NCBI GenBank assembly: GCA_949152475.1
Contig: OX424570.1
Span: 5,506,181-5,570,180, forward strand
Reading direction: 5' to 3'
Source of the DNA: Terebella lapidaria
Lineage: Eukaryota > Annelida > Polychaeta > Terebellida > Terebellidae
Length of the DNA: 64,000 bases
A program made the position numbers and the translations under genes. The notes under the pieces are model-generated. The model was not told the origin of the DNA, did not search any database, and saw only the letters and a list, made by a program, of their open reading frames with translations. Positions within the stretch are counted from its first letter, which is position 1, and each line of letters starts with the position of its first letter. Shown here one piece after another: positions 43,901 through 47,461 of the stretch.

Positions 43901-44412
43901 TCAAAATTAAAAGTCGTTATCTCGAGTTAAAAAGGCGTTATCTCAAAATTAAAGTTATTTTCAAGATAAAGACTTTTTATTTCGAGATAACGACTTTTTA
44001 AATAAATAGAAACAGATAACGGTGACAGTATTAGTACCGTTACCCTACTCACCTCAGATGGAGTGGAATGGATTTCGGACTTTATTCCAAAATTTTCCAG
44101 TACCTAAAGTAAATTACACATCAATGACATATATCGTAAGAAGATCTTACACAAGTACGTTTAACATAAATATCAATTTAATGAAATTATAATTATGCCT
44201 AGGCCTATTATCAGACTGAATTGATAACTGACCATCTTGACGCGGTTGTGGACCATCTGGAGTTTCTCCACGATCTCTAAGCGCTTCCTGTCCTCGATGC
44301 CAGCCTCAGCCCGCTCCAGTGCCGTCATAACGTCACCTGAGAACTCCATGGGGTCCGGGGTCAAGCTCAAGTCGGGCGGAGCTGTCGTGAATCGGCTGCG
44401 GCCCCTCTTCAT
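1906..44412 (-). CDS. Multi-exon coiled-coil protein gene (span)
   Basis: Span of one host gene on the minus strand, with about 25 exons listed separately. The likely start codon is at 44412; an in-frame TAA lies a few codons upstream. Nearly all introns are GT-AG, and the reading phases join consistently from exon to exon, which is the main evidence for one gene. The joined product is about 930 residues to position 1906. It is rich in Glu, Lys, Gln, Leu and Arg, with long heptad-like helices, an acidic DSDDEGEG stretch and a proline-rich link ([12 protein letters not shown]). I see no signal peptide, membrane segment or enzyme motif. A structural, cytoskeletal or ciliary coiled-coil role is a guess from composition only. 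The 3' end is unresolved. Introns reach 12.5 kb (31537-44052) because of transposons. Confidence 0.75.
2226..5345. repeat. 25-bp minisatellite, about 125 copies, two subfamilies
   Basis: Continuous tandem array with a 25-bp period. The distal part (about 2226-3730) has units containing GGTGTGTGTCTACCTCCACA; the proximal part (about 3730-5345) has units containing GGTGTATACCTACCTCCTCA. A sharp switch lies at 3720-3740, and point variants (GATGTATG, CATGTGTG, CCATATTTG) are arranged in higher-order blocks. The unit lacks stop codons on the plus strand, so all three plus frames stay open for over 1.5 kb; this is not evidence of a protein. The array lies inside an intron. On the gene's sense strand each proximal unit reads GAGGTAGGTATAC, a near-consensus 5' splice site, and the array begins at the donor of exon 5353-5447. 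Confidence 0.95.
5353..5447 (-). CDS. Coiled-coil gene exon 25
   Basis: 95-nt exon, entered in phase 1 after acceptor TTCCCAG and leaving in phase 0 at CAAGAG|GTAGGT. It encodes a strongly helical basic stretch ([17 protein letters not shown], then a segment ending LDSRLQE). The entry phase matches exon 6329-6431. The donor lies in the first, diverged unit of the 25-bp minisatellite, so identical donor-like sequences follow every 25 nt. Confidence 0.75.
5448..6328. repeat. Intron with a cluster of CACGTTCGAACGTG-like palindromes
   Basis: Between 5630 and about 5890 there are seven diverged copies of the palindrome CACGTTYGNACGTG, spaced about 25-60 bp apart. CACGTTCGAACGTG at 5660-5673 is perfect and CACGTTTGCACGTG is at 5630-5643. 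The rest of the intron shows no gene. Confidence 0.6.
6329..6431 (-). CDS. Coiled-coil gene exon 24
   Basis: 103-nt exon between CCTACCTGCAG and AAAG|GTTTGG, phase 0 in and phase 1 out. It encodes [19 protein letters not shown] followed by [15 protein letters not shown], one of the more distinctive, less repetitive segments of the protein and a good query for finding the ortholog. The donor GTTTGG is weak. Confidence 0.75.
6621..7929 (+). repeat. GGTTACCGG-family element with about 135-bp internal units
   Basis: Starts with TTAGCCCAAAGGCTAAGAAA then GGTTACCGGAC, and ends with a GAC-rich stretch and TTTAACCTAA. The interior is about six tandem units of about 135 bp. Each has the order TGACCTTGAAAATGAGGTCA, AAGGTCAAATTCAAGGTCA, a TATATCATTTCCTATATG segment and an ATTGATTCCTAAGCTGTAA segment. 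No open frame is conserved, so it is presumably non-autonomous. It fills most of the intron between exons 6329-6431 and 7938-8051 and ends 8 nt from the donor of the latter. Confidence 0.8.
7938..8051 (-). CDS. Coiled-coil gene exon 23
   Basis: 114-nt exon, phase 0 on both sides, acceptor GATGTTCAG and donor GTG|GTATGT. It encodes [18 protein letters not shown] followed by [17 protein letters not shown], a clear helical segment. Confidence 0.8.
8052..8823. other. Intron, nothing recognised
   Basis: AT-rich intron without a recognisable repeat family, coding frame or RNA gene. Confidence 0.5.
8824..8955 (-). CDS. Coiled-coil gene exon 22
   Basis: 132-nt exon, phase 0 on both sides, donor AGGAAG|GTAGTC. 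The acceptor region reads CAGCCAG. Using the first AG would put a stop codon eight codons in, so the second AG is chosen. It encodes [18 protein letters not shown] then a segment ending SSMEQHLRK, typical of a coiled coil. Confidence 0.75.
9523..9645 (-). CDS. Coiled-coil gene exon 21
   Basis: 123-nt exon, phase 0 on both sides, acceptor GCACCAG and donor CTGGAG|GTAATG. It encodes [19 protein letters not shown] then [16 protein letters not shown], with a regular heptad pattern. Confidence 0.8.
10102..10205 (-). CDS. Coiled-coil gene exon 20
   Basis: 104-nt exon entered in phase 1 after GTCGTCAG, leaving in phase 0 at CTGGAG|GTTTGC. It encodes [18 protein letters not shown] followed by [16 protein letters not shown]. 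Phase agrees with both neighbours. Confidence 0.75.
10558..10612 (-). CDS. Coiled-coil gene exon 19
   Basis: Short 55-nt exon between AATTTCAG and GAAC|GTAAGT, phase 0 in and phase 1 out. It encodes [18 protein letters not shown], a probable break between helices. The strong donor and matching phases support it despite its size. Confidence 0.7.
10745..11360. repeat. Degenerate GTGAGGTCA / GTGATRTCAC repeat
   Basis: Irregular tandem repeat of TGTGACCTCACA- and TGTGATRTCAC-type words. ACCTCACAACTGTGACCT occurs at 10844 and again 101 bp later. The words are close to self-complementary. It lies in the intron between exons 13695-13884 and 10558-10612. Confidence 0.6.
11396..12345 (-). other. Unassigned coding-like stretch, minus strand
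   Basis: Several overlapping minus-strand open frames with coding-like composition: about 12345-12041 (contains [20 protein letters not shown]), 12102-11836 (ends [12 protein letters not shown]) and 11722-11396 (contains [14 protein letters not shown]). They do not connect in one frame and I found no convincing splice sites joining them to the host gene. It may be a decayed gene or transposon fragment inside the intron. Family not recognised. Confidence 0.3.
12568..12760. repeat. Long hairpin (inverted repeat) with about 62-bp arms
   Basis: Arms at 12568-12630 and 12699-12760 are near-perfect inverted copies; both contain GGCGAAATGTTCCCCCGA and GAGACAATGTTGCCCGA. The loop is 68 nt. The structure looks like a small fold-back MITE. 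The open frames on both strands are a consequence of the palindrome. Confidence 0.85.
12840..13283 (-). other. Unassigned coding-like segments, minus strand
   Basis: Two minus-strand open segments with coding-like composition: 13283-13132, beginning [19 protein letters not shown], followed by a possible donor CAG|GTCAAG; and about 13053-12845, containing [17 protein letters not shown] and [15 protein letters not shown]. The phases do not match each other across the obvious splice sites and do not fit the surrounding coiled-coil gene. It could be a nested gene fragment or retrocopy. Function not recognised. Confidence 0.3.
13635..13698. repeat. 32-bp tandem duplication containing a 5' splice site
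   Basis: Two copies of a 32-bp sequence (13635-13666 and 13667-13698) that appear identical. On the gene's sense strand each contains AGAGGTCAGTTG. The copy at 13667-13698 carries the authentic donor of exon 13695-13884; the other sits 32 nt into the intron. Confidence 0.9.
13695..13884 (-). CDS. Coiled-coil gene exon 18
   Basis: 190-nt exon entered in phase 2 after GTTCTAG, leaving in phase 0 at GAAGAG|GTCAGT. It encodes [18 protein letters not shown], then a segment with [20 protein letters not shown] and a helical end ([10 protein letters not shown]). The donor is duplicated 32 nt downstream; use of the copy would add 32 nt and shift the frame. Confidence 0.8.
14049..14158 (-). CDS. Coiled-coil gene exon 17
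   Basis: 110-nt exon, phase 0 in (acceptor GTTTCCAG) and phase 2 out (ACACG|GTAAAT). It encodes [20 protein letters not shown] then [17 protein letters not shown], an unmistakable coiled coil. Confidence 0.85.
14383..14532 (-). CDS. Coiled-coil gene exon 16
   Basis: 150-nt exon, phase 0 on both sides, acceptor CCGTCCAG and donor GAAAAG|GTAGCG. It encodes [20 protein letters not shown], a [10 protein letters not shown] segment and ENDNEK at the end. Heptad periodicity is regular. Confidence 0.85.
14760..15005 (+). repeat. Possible retroposon 3' end with AATA-rich tail
   Basis: A segment ends in a run of AAATA/AATAAATAAATAAA at about 14980-15000, which resembles the 3' tail of a LINE or SINE. 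No coding domain is visible, so the family cannot be named. Confidence 0.3.
15010..16085 (+). mobile_element. Probable LTR-retrotransposon 5' remnant
   Basis: At about 15461-15481 the sequence TTGGTGCCGTGACCAGGATT resembles a tRNA primer-binding site directly after an LTR. The preceding 450 bp would then be LTR-like (TG-rich start unclear) and the following 600 bp a non-coding or gag leader. The open frames (for example 15500-15748, plus) are short and unrecognised. The remnant ends where the GGTTACCGG element array begins. Confidence 0.35.
16090..17427 (+). repeat. GGTTACCGG-family element, copy lacking its 3' end
   Basis: Starts TTAGGCCAAGGGCCAAAGAT then AGGTTACCGGAC. About seven internal units follow, with AGGTCAGAGGTCA or AGGTCAAAGGTCA at 16438, 16572, 16840 and 16974. 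The conserved tail CCCATTTGAGCCGAGTTTGG has a chance 76-codon frame. The terminal GAC-rich hairpin end is missing; the next copy starts directly. Confidence 0.8.
17428..18973 (+). repeat. GGTTACCGG-family element, complete copy
   Basis: Tandem neighbour of the copy at 16090. It has the same start, about eight internal units (DR1-like motifs at 17900, 18290 and 18423), the same tail, then a GAC-rich stretch and the terminal hairpin with 12-bp arms GGTTATCGGACC / GGTCCGGTAACC around ATA, ending CCTAA. Confidence 0.85.
18975..19079 (+). repeat. Extra GGTTACCGG-family 3' end
   Basis: A second copy of only the terminal part (GAC-rich stretch plus hairpin plus CCTAA) follows directly after the complete element. 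It ends 18 nt from the possible donor of the doubtful exon at 19098-19181. Confidence 0.85.
19098..19181 (-). CDS. Doubtful exon 15 of the coiled-coil gene
   Basis: An 84-nt open stretch (minus) between GGCCATCAG and CCAAAG|GTACTG would be phase 0 on both sides, as the neighbours require. It would encode [14 protein letters not shown] and continue to ERGNYPK. The composition is not coiled-coil-like, and the neighbouring exons also join in frame without it. It could be a cassette exon or chance. Confidence 0.3.
19182..20171. other. Intron or unassigned DNA
   Basis: GC is higher at 19260-19800, with several short open frames on both strands, none recognised. It may be a decayed transposon segment. 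No RNA gene seen. Confidence 0.4.
20172..20281 (-). CDS. Coiled-coil gene exon 14
   Basis: 110-nt exon entered in phase 1 after ATTTGTAG, leaving in phase 0 at GAAAAG|GTTCGA. It encodes [18 protein letters not shown], then [14 protein letters not shown]. The phase matches exon 13 for either of that exon's two donors. Confidence 0.75.
20391..20573 (-). CDS. Coiled-coil gene exon 13
   Basis: Entered in phase 1 after TATTCCAG. It encodes [20 protein letters not shown], then [13 protein letters not shown] and [14 protein letters not shown]. Two donors 24 nt apart are equally possible in phase: AATG|GTAATA (low edge 20391) or ACAT|GTAATG (low edge 20415). The choice changes only eight codons. Confidence 0.75.
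20740..20985. repeat. Degenerate ATCGATAATATCGACTT repeat
   Basis: AT-rich irregular repeat of TATCGA-type words (ATCGATAATACCGACTCAAT, TAATGTCGATTTAATATCAC and similar), spaced about 20-25 bp. Intronic. Confidence 0.45.
21453..21572. repeat. 37-bp tandem repeat, four copies, each with a 5' splice site
   Basis: Copies begin at 21453, 21490, 21527 and 21564 (CTTACATACC on the plus strand). On the gene's sense strand each contains G|GTATGTAAG. The copy at 21564 supplies the authentic donor of exon 21573-21720; the others lie 37, 74 and 111 nt further into the intron. Confidence 0.9.
21573..21720 (-). CDS. Coiled-coil gene exon 12
   Basis: 148-nt exon, phase 0 in after TTTGACAG and phase 1 out at ATCTG|GTATGT. 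It encodes [20 protein letters not shown], then [19 protein letters not shown]. An overlapping GTAAGA donor 5 nt downstream exists but would break the phase with exon 13. Confidence 0.8.
22001..22111 (-). CDS. Coiled-coil gene exon 11
   Basis: 111-nt exon, phase 0 on both sides, strong donor CTG|GTAAGT and acceptor AAACAG. It encodes [20 protein letters not shown], then [16 protein letters not shown]. Confidence 0.85.
22300..22403 (-). CDS. Coiled-coil gene exon 10
   Basis: 104-nt exon entered in phase 1 after TCTCTTGCAG, leaving in phase 0 at ACAGAG|GTTAGG. It encodes [18 protein letters not shown], then [16 protein letters not shown]. Confidence 0.8.
22404..23099. other. Intron, nothing recognised
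   Basis: Open frames on both strands (22376-22597 minus, 22692-22997 plus) lack coding character or recognisable motifs. Confidence 0.5.
23100..23207 (-). CDS. Coiled-coil gene exon 9
   Basis: 108-nt exon, phase 1 in (GTACAG) and phase 1 out (AACAAG|GTCAAT, a weak donor). It encodes [19 protein letters not shown], then [16 protein letters not shown]. Confidence 0.8.
23311..23374. repeat. Perfect 19-bp inverted repeat
   Basis: TTGGGTATTGGGAATTCCG at 23311-23329 and its exact reverse complement at 23356-23374, with a 26-nt loop. Related GGGAATTGGGTATT words recur near 23736 and, inverted, near 23880-23935, so this is probably a degraded repeat family. Confidence 0.85.
23602..23713 (-). CDS. 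Coiled-coil gene exon 8
   Basis: 112-nt exon, phase 0 in (CTTTTCGTAG) and phase 1 out (GACG|GTGAAT). It encodes [19 protein letters not shown], then the proline/lysine link [15 protein letters not shown]. Another frame is also open, but only this one matches exon 9. Confidence 0.75.
23975..25268. repeat. Intron with a dispersed TTTCCGAGATATGRCCGAAAATG repeat
   Basis: Segments at about 23990-24110, 24110-24210 and 25135-25268 share GAGTCCGAAAATAACRTCCG, TTTCCGAGATA and TAAGACATGTTTGTCTAGTG, so three copies of one short repeat. A poly-C run lies at 24298-24310. The rest (24310-25130) is AT-rich without recognised content. Confidence 0.5.
25269..25458 (+). repeat. GGTTACCGG-family element, truncated copy
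   Basis: Has the family start (TAGGCCAAGGGCCAAAGAT, GGTTACCGGAC) and about one internal unit, then stops at GACCTTGAAAATA. Confidence 0.75.
25552..25630 (-). CDS. Probable coiled-coil gene exon 7
   Basis: 79-nt stretch with acceptor CCTCCTTCAG and donor TTAAAG|GTACAA. Exon 6 ends in phase 2 and exon 8 begins in phase 0, so an exon of length 3n+1 is required between them and this fits exactly. In that frame it reads [18 protein letters not shown] and on to MALK. Another frame is also open and gives a hydrophobic stretch ([15 protein letters not shown]), but it does not fit either neighbour. Confidence 0.5.
26009..26113 (-). CDS. Coiled-coil gene exon 6
   Basis: 105-nt exon entered in phase 2 after TTCCCAG, leaving in phase 2 at GAAGG|GTAAAA. 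It encodes [20 protein letters not shown], then [15 protein letters not shown], an acidic end that may be an exposed loop. Confidence 0.75.
26697..27169 (+). pseudogene. Penelope-like element fragment, reverse transcriptase end
   Basis: The plus strand encodes, in two frames, [14 protein letters not shown] with a following SNHHLEHK, then [27 protein letters not shown] and [14 protein letters not shown]. These are characteristic of the C-terminal part of reverse transcriptase and the start of the GIY-YIG endonuclease of Penelope-like elements. At least one frameshift (about 26880-26930) and missing 5' sequence show it is dead. Its 3' part continues after the insertion at 27170-28613. Confidence 0.75.
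27170..28613. mobile_element. TA-flanked non-autonomous element with GCGGGACA termini
   Basis: The terminal inverted repeats are GGGTAGATTCAGTATGAGCG on the left and, inverted, GGGTACATTCAGGTTGAGCG on the right, each continuing GGACAG and flanked by TA. It splits a Penelope-like element. Further GCGGGACA or CCGGGACA motifs lie near 27354, 27388, 27410, 28218, 28243 and 28275. No transposase frame is visible. TA flanks suggest a Tc1/mariner-type or similar cut-and-paste system, as inference. Confidence 0.65.
27650..28140 (-). repeat. Reversed GGTTACCGG-type internal units
   Basis: About three internal units of the family in reverse orientation (TTTGACTTAATTTTCAAGGTCA, TGACCTTGAATTTGACCTT and similar), ending near GGTGACCTTTCTTAGTCTTT. 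They lie inside the TA-flanked element. Confidence 0.65.
28614..28894 (+). pseudogene. Penelope-like element fragment, 3' part of GIY-YIG region
   Basis: A 90-odd codon open frame continues the Penelope-like element interrupted at 27170. It contains [20 protein letters not shown], then [30 protein letters not shown] and a stop at 28892. This is the usual C-terminus of the GIY-YIG endonuclease domain. The catalytic start motif lies in the other fragment and is degraded. Confidence 0.7.
30733..30806 (-). CDS. Coiled-coil gene exon 5
   Basis: 74-nt exon with acceptor TTATTGTAG, strong donor GTGGA|GTAAGT, phase 0 in and phase 2 out. It encodes [20 protein letters not shown], then SAQV. Confidence 0.8.
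30959..31072 (-). CDS. Coiled-coil gene exon 4
   Basis: 114-nt exon, phase 0 on both sides (acceptor TTTGCACAG, donor GATCATGTG|GTCAGT). It encodes [20 protein letters not shown], then [14 protein letters not shown]. The internal methionine is not taken as a start because exons 1-3 join it in phase. Confidence 0.8.
31471..31536 (-). CDS. Coiled-coil gene exon 3
   Basis: 66-nt exon, phase 0 on both sides, acceptor TGTACCCAG and donor AATGAG|GTTAGT. It encodes [19 protein letters not shown] and RNE. Confidence 0.75.
31555..31805. repeat. About 50-bp AT-rich tandem repeat, four to five units
   Basis: Units contain AATGAATTATTCAAATGAAG and TTAATATACTGAGAAAACAA. They start directly inside the long intron 2, 20 nt upstream (in the sense direction) of the exon 31471-31536 acceptor. 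Confidence 0.65.
31878..32705 (-). repeat. GGTTACCGG-family element, reverse orientation
   Basis: Begins TTAGGTTACCGAACC and GTTGCGTCCGTCGTCCGTCC (the family's 3' end reversed) and closes CCGGTAACCTTTCTCAACCC then TTGGGCTAC (the family's 5' end reversed). The interior is diverged, with few unit repeats. Confidence 0.7.
33331..33790 (+). repeat. Left long terminal inverted repeat of a fold-back element
   Basis: A 460-bp sequence starting CAAGAGCCACTGGAGATATA is repeated almost identically, inverted, at 37438-37908. It contains a 133-codon open frame (plus), [20 protein letters not shown] onward, which is also open in the inverted copy. This is probably a by-product of similarity rather than a gene. 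Confidence 0.85.
33800..34370 (+). repeat. Three diverged copies of a TGTCAYG..TGGGAGGCTAC repeat
   Basis: Copies near 33825-33866, 34079-34140 and 34311-34366 share TTTTGTCTGTAC/ATGGTGTTC, then CATGGGAGGCTACTGTG. Period about 235-250 bp. Inside the fold-back element. Confidence 0.6.
34420..36150 (+). repeat. 338-bp tandem repeat, five units, each with an X-box-like palindrome
   Basis: Preceded by a poly-G hairpin (CCCTCGCCCCCGTAGGGGG... to GGGCGAGGGTATTG). Each unit has AATTGGGGGTCACGATTTCG, CTCAAAGACATACGGTCC, GAACTGAAGCGCTATGTTAG, AAATCGAATGAAAACGG and then GTTGCCATGGCAAC. The palindromes are at 34588, 34927 (one mismatch), 35265, 35603 and 35946, so the period is 338-343 bp. Short open frames are by-products. 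It lies in the loop of the fold-back element. Confidence 0.9.
36150..37437. other. Loop of the fold-back element, no gene
   Basis: Continues as diverged material related to the 338-bp units (CAATTCCCGATCATTTG recurs near 36675), then AT-rich DNA. A short TG microsatellite lies at 36954-36976. Confidence 0.5.
37438..37908 (-). repeat. Right long terminal inverted repeat of the fold-back element
   Basis: Inverted copy of 33331-33790, differing at few positions. Together the arms bound a 4.6-kb element in the 12.5-kb intron 2. I could not define a target-site duplication. Confidence 0.85.
38258..38440 (+). repeat. Left terminal inverted repeat of the Polinton-like element
   Basis: Matches the inverted right end (about 41780-41965) with small indels. 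It holds two of the roughly 30-bp subterminal units (CATAAATGTTTGGAAAATCA). Confidence 0.75.
38715..39010 (+). promoter_or_regulatory. Two TATA boxes upstream of Polinton-like open frames
   Basis: TATATAAA at 38718-38725 and TATATAAG at 39002-39009, each with a G-rich 3' flank (AGGGTGG, CTGGGG). They precede the open frames at 38773-38969 and 39186 onward. The frame 38700-38969 has no recognised domain ([19 protein letters not shown] near its end). Use as promoters is inferred from sequence only. Confidence 0.5.
39186..39810 (+). pseudogene. Broken Polinton-type packaging ATPase
   Basis: After a degenerate CCGCAGAATTTGCCGCC trinucleotide-rich run (39170-39350), one frame encodes [14 protein letters not shown], which corresponds to the Walker A region but with the key lysine replaced (GRA). 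It continues with [16 protein letters not shown] and [12 protein letters not shown], then a stop near 39660. The continuation lies in another frame: [38 protein letters not shown] and NPIDQHQ. Order and motifs match the FtsK/HerA-type genome-packaging ATPases of Polintons and related double-stranded DNA viruses. A frameshift at about 39655 and the altered Walker A show it is non-functional. Confidence 0.75.
39816..40066 (+). pseudogene. Polinton-like open frame with a C2H-type zinc-finger-like motif
   Basis: In the frame after the ATPase, the residues [20 protein letters not shown] and NMLRC give a C-x2-C-x12-H-x4-C spacing, then an acidic helix ([19 protein letters not shown]). The frame is cut at 40067 by a GGTTACCGG element. 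Function unknown. Confidence 0.45.
40067..40709 (+). repeat. GGTTACCGG-family element inserted in the Polinton-like remnant
   Basis: Complete ends (TTAGGCCAAGGGCCAAAGAT at the start; GGACCATAGGTCCGGTAACC then TAA at the end) with a short interior of three to four units. The flanks are A-rich, so target duplication cannot be defined. Confidence 0.85.
40713..41275 (+). pseudogene. Polinton-like open frame with two internal helical repeats
   Basis: Two related segments: 40722-40920 (ends [18 protein letters not shown], stop, then FKDALNMT) and 41028-41230 ([19 protein letters not shown], then [19 protein letters not shown]). Shared positions include LLR.S.IH.EI..A, then F..AL. The first is interrupted by a stop and a frameshift; the second is open and ends EDIMDEDIE at 41272. 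No known fold recognised. Confidence 0.5.
41570..41965 (-). repeat. Right terminal repeat with about nine 30-bp subterminal units
   Basis: Units of the type ACATTTATGGGTRCGTTATG followed by ATTTTYC(G/A)G, then the inverted terminal repeat ending at 41965. Confidence 0.8.
42109..42426. repeat. Rearranged duplicate of Polinton-like sequence with a fold-back
   Basis: 42109-42314 copies 41056-41250 almost exactly, except for a 12-bp tandem duplication (GTACATGGAAAT). It then switches to the reverse complement of about 41587-41515, and then to reversed 41275-41245, present twice in part. It lies outside the element's right end. Confidence 0.85.
42460..42690 (-). repeat. Probable tRNA-derived SINE
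   Basis: On the minus strand, GGTTCCAATCCC (near 42630) fits a tRNA B box and TAGCTCTTGAAGG (near 42670) is a weak A box. The downstream body (TTTTCATCCTGGCGAAGCAA, CTACATGTACTCAATACAGA) recurs at 42838-42925 without the tRNA-like head. Confidence 0.4.
42838..42930 (-). repeat. SINE body fragment
   Basis: Diverged copy of the body of the neighbouring repeat (TTTTCATCCTGGCAAAGCAA, CCACATGTACCCAATGCAGA, GAATCGTC). Confidence 0.45.
43785..44010. repeat. TTATCTCGAGATTAAAAAGTCG degenerate tandem repeat
   Basis: About nine units of roughly 25 bp, such as AAAAAGTCGTTATCTCGAG and its near-complement. The array can fold back on itself. Intronic, 40 nt beyond the donor of exon 2. Confidence 0.7.
44053..44103 (-). 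CDS. Coiled-coil gene exon 2
   Basis: 51-nt exon, phase 0 on both sides, acceptor TTTACTTTAG and donor TCTGAG|GTGAGT. It encodes [18 protein letters not shown] 12.5-kb intron follows. Confidence 0.75.
44233..44412 (-). CDS. Coiled-coil gene exon 1 with likely start codon
   Basis: Begins with ATG at 44412 and encodes [20 protein letters not shown], then the helix [20 protein letters not shown]. It ends in phase 0 at AAGATG|GTCAGT. The basic N-terminus is not a signal peptide. An in-frame TAA lies a few codons upstream, supporting this start, although a TAG one base before the ATG could also act as an acceptor if a further 5' exon exists. Confidence 0.7.
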
Positions 44413-46600
44413 TCTATTGAATGCAAATTATAATTTCGGGTTATTCCAGTTTTATTGTTAGAGGTATCAATCGGGAATCAGCTGGGACCATCCGGCCATG
44501 GTCTATATGAGCTTTTGATTAACTTAGAACATACATCCTATGAATAATGTCTAATACTATGACGTAATGGTTTTAATACACACTTGAAGAAAATATTCGT
44601 AGCTACTGCACCACCATGACGGGGCCTTGGCCGGGAAAAACTCCCTTTCCGCAAAATAACCACGTATACCATAACCACGTGGTTCTTCAAACTATGCCCA
44701 GAAAACTTTTTTTTTTCAGGGCATTGTAGCCCTACAAATAATTGTTGTAAAATTTGTGTCAAACTTTTGTGATCTTTGGACTGAAATTTGTAGCTTATTA
44801 GCCATTATAATGAGTATTAATAACGTCACACGAGTGAATTGCTTTGATATGTACTTTCAGCCTTTTTTTCCGAATTACCTATGCATGGTATCGGAAAATA
44901 ATTCATCGCATGAAGCCTGTTGATATAAGATATATCATACTCATATAATATAAGATGCATCCAGCCACCATGGGAACCATACTCTATATATATGGCTCTT
45001 AACAACGTGGTTGTCGGGGGTTCTAATTTAATTTCTATGTTTAAAACAAGTAACCTACAGTGGAGAGAATTATTTTTGTGGCCAGCGCAAATATGTTCGG
45101 ATGGGAAAGTTTATGTGATTAATAACCTTATTTTATTGGATTAAATTGCTCATTATTCTCCACATAATGAACAAAGAAGAACATATCTATAGATGTACAT
45201 CCGAGCACAGACATTCGATGGTTTTAATGTTGCCCAATGTTTTGGATCAAATTGATAGTTTATGCGTCTGTTTTGCTGTAAAAAAATATTTGTCATCACA
45301 TTTTATCACTTTTATATCGTAAACTATAAACGTTGGAAACCTCTCGTAATTGTTCTGCCAACATAAGAAATTTAGCTCAGTTTTTTTGTTGCGCTACTGT
45401 AGCAGGGAAGCAGATATAATACCTGGAGATACAGAGATCTGGGGCTGCTGGTAGAGCCTGCAGAGACACGGGTTGCAGCTGCGAAAAACTGGCTCCGCAG
45501 ATGGGGAGAAGGGAAATGCAGAGTGTCCATCCAGAGGTGCGGAAGGAGGAGTGAGCGGTGGAAGCGGCGTACTGACGCGCCTTCATAACCCAGGACACGA
45601 GGACGTGTCAACAACAGAGAGTTGAAATATAACGAACTGCTGAAACCATCCACAAAAGCACCTGCAGAGAACTGCCCACGTGATTGCGGAGTCGGTTCAC
45701 ATGTGTGCAAAGCCGAGAGCACATGCTTGCGAGGGGTCGCACATTTTTTTGCGGGGATTCAATTCCATTCTGTGTGGACCATAAAAGTAATCAGCCACAT
45801 ATCTTTGGGAGCTTAGTCTGGACGTGACACCTCGGACGATGGACGCTCTGAGACGGTCCTGCTCCCAATGGAGTAGGCGAGGGATGGACTTTGACTTTCA
45901 CTGACTCTGCACTACAGTATTTGACCTCCGCAATGCGCAGCAGAGACTGAAGATTCACGCACACGAGAATACAAGGAAAATGTCAACGGGAAGGCTACGA
46001 GTCCCCATGTAACAATTTCTATGAATCAGGTCCCTGAGGGCCTAAGAATCAGGGCCCGACAATTCAATGAACCCTGGCCACTTTGGCCCCCCCCCCCCCC
46101 ACTTTGCCCCCCCCCCCCACTTTGCCCCCCCCCCCCCGACGGCCAGATCACTAGTGGCGGGGTGGCGGAGTTCTGCTCTGGAGGAGACGAGTGCAGAGAA
46201 CCTCCACAGAGTCACTACCTCCACAGAGGGGAAATGGAGATGGCCAGATCCCTGGCACCACCGACGACCAGATCACTGATGGCGGAGAGGCGGAGCTCTG
46301 CTATGAGGCAGACGAGTGCAGAGAGCCTCCGAAGAGTCGCAATCTCCACAGAGGGGAGATCTGTAGAGCCTTAACTCCACAAGAGGCGACCACACGGTGG
46401 CTCCGCAGCTATCACCTCCAGAGACGGACGATCTGCGGAGCTTACACTCCCTATATCCGCATGGACTCGAGCACAGCACAAGGCAGACGCTAGTACAGAG
46501 GCTCAGTATAAGCAGGGTCTTCGTCTAAACCTGGACAAGGTGTAAACTTCAACTATTGTATAACCCAGTGACATAGTTAAGTAAATAAAAAATGTCCACT
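44413..46600. other. Unassigned DNA with poly-C runs and a 125-bp imperfect duplication
   Basis: No gene recognised. Three poly-C tracts lie at about 46087-46138 (CCCCACTTTG spacers). 46142-46240 and 46267-46366 are imperfect copies (CAGATCACTRRTGGCGG, GACGAGTGCAGAGARCCTCC, CTCCACAGAGGGGARAT). Open frames here (for example 46021-46374, plus) follow the repeat and poly-C and are not convincing genes. Confidence 0.45.
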
Positions 46601-47264
46601 AAACCAGCTGTCATATTGTTATAACTAATTTAGATTGACTTTATGAAAAAACTCTAATAACCCATATGCTTCACTCTATAATCTTGTAAACATGAGTATT
46701 TAGATTATATAGTGTGATGATAGAATGTCAGATATTTTTTGTGTAAAAAACCCAAAATTCTTAAAAAAAAATAATAATCATATAGGCTCGTTCAACGCAT
46801 GGTCAATGCACGCTACCATACTTACACGCCATGTACACATGACACCTCAGCAACCAGGAACTAACCCGCATGCTTTACTTACCAAACATGCATGACGTCA
46901 CATTCAGCCAATCAGGGACACGTCTTCCGCAACACGAGGCGGACTACTTACCACAGACACTGACTTACCCCCGCCATCTTGTTTTATGGACAAAGTTGGA
47001 GAATGATGTTGAAGTTAATGGACGTGTAAAAAGATACCGACGAAATAGAAGTATATAAAAGACAATAAAAGGGACTACATATTGTTACAGACTACATCAA
47101 AACACTTGTCAGACTAGTACGGGTCATAGATGGGCGTGTGATCGTGACATTGAAGTGAGTCGTACTGGAATAAAGAAATGTTGATACACCGGAGTTGCTT
47201 CTAGCAAAACGATCCATGAACACAAACACGAGTTAATAAAGCCTGAAGAACTGTATTCGTCACA
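46600..47264 (+). mobile_element. Probable 5' LTR of the plus-strand Gypsy element
   Basis: It carries TATATAAAA at 47052-47060 and AATAAA signals at 47169 and 47235. It ends about 47264, directly before TGGCGCCGTTCGACC, which looks like a tRNA primer-binding site (47265-47279). The left boundary is not defined and no 3' LTR was found to compare, so the call rests on the order TATA, polyadenylation signal, primer-binding site, gag. Confidence 0.5.
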
Positions 47265-47461
47265 ATGGCGCCGTTCGACCAGGATCCGAAGCCTATTCTC
47301 GAATAACGGATAATGGACATTCTTGTGAAATGTCGCTGCCTCCAATTGCACTTCATGGTAAGCCGGTGCTACTGCTCCCTGGTGAGATTACGGCGACTCT
47401 TCCATCAGTATCGTCAATCACACTGACGCGACACAAACGGTTGCAGTAGCTGTTCTCCCGT

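Noticed and set aside
46021..46374. 117-codon plus-strand frame across the poly-C tracts
   Set aside because: Composition is dictated by poly-C and an imperfect 125-bp duplication; no domain and no neighbours that support a gene.
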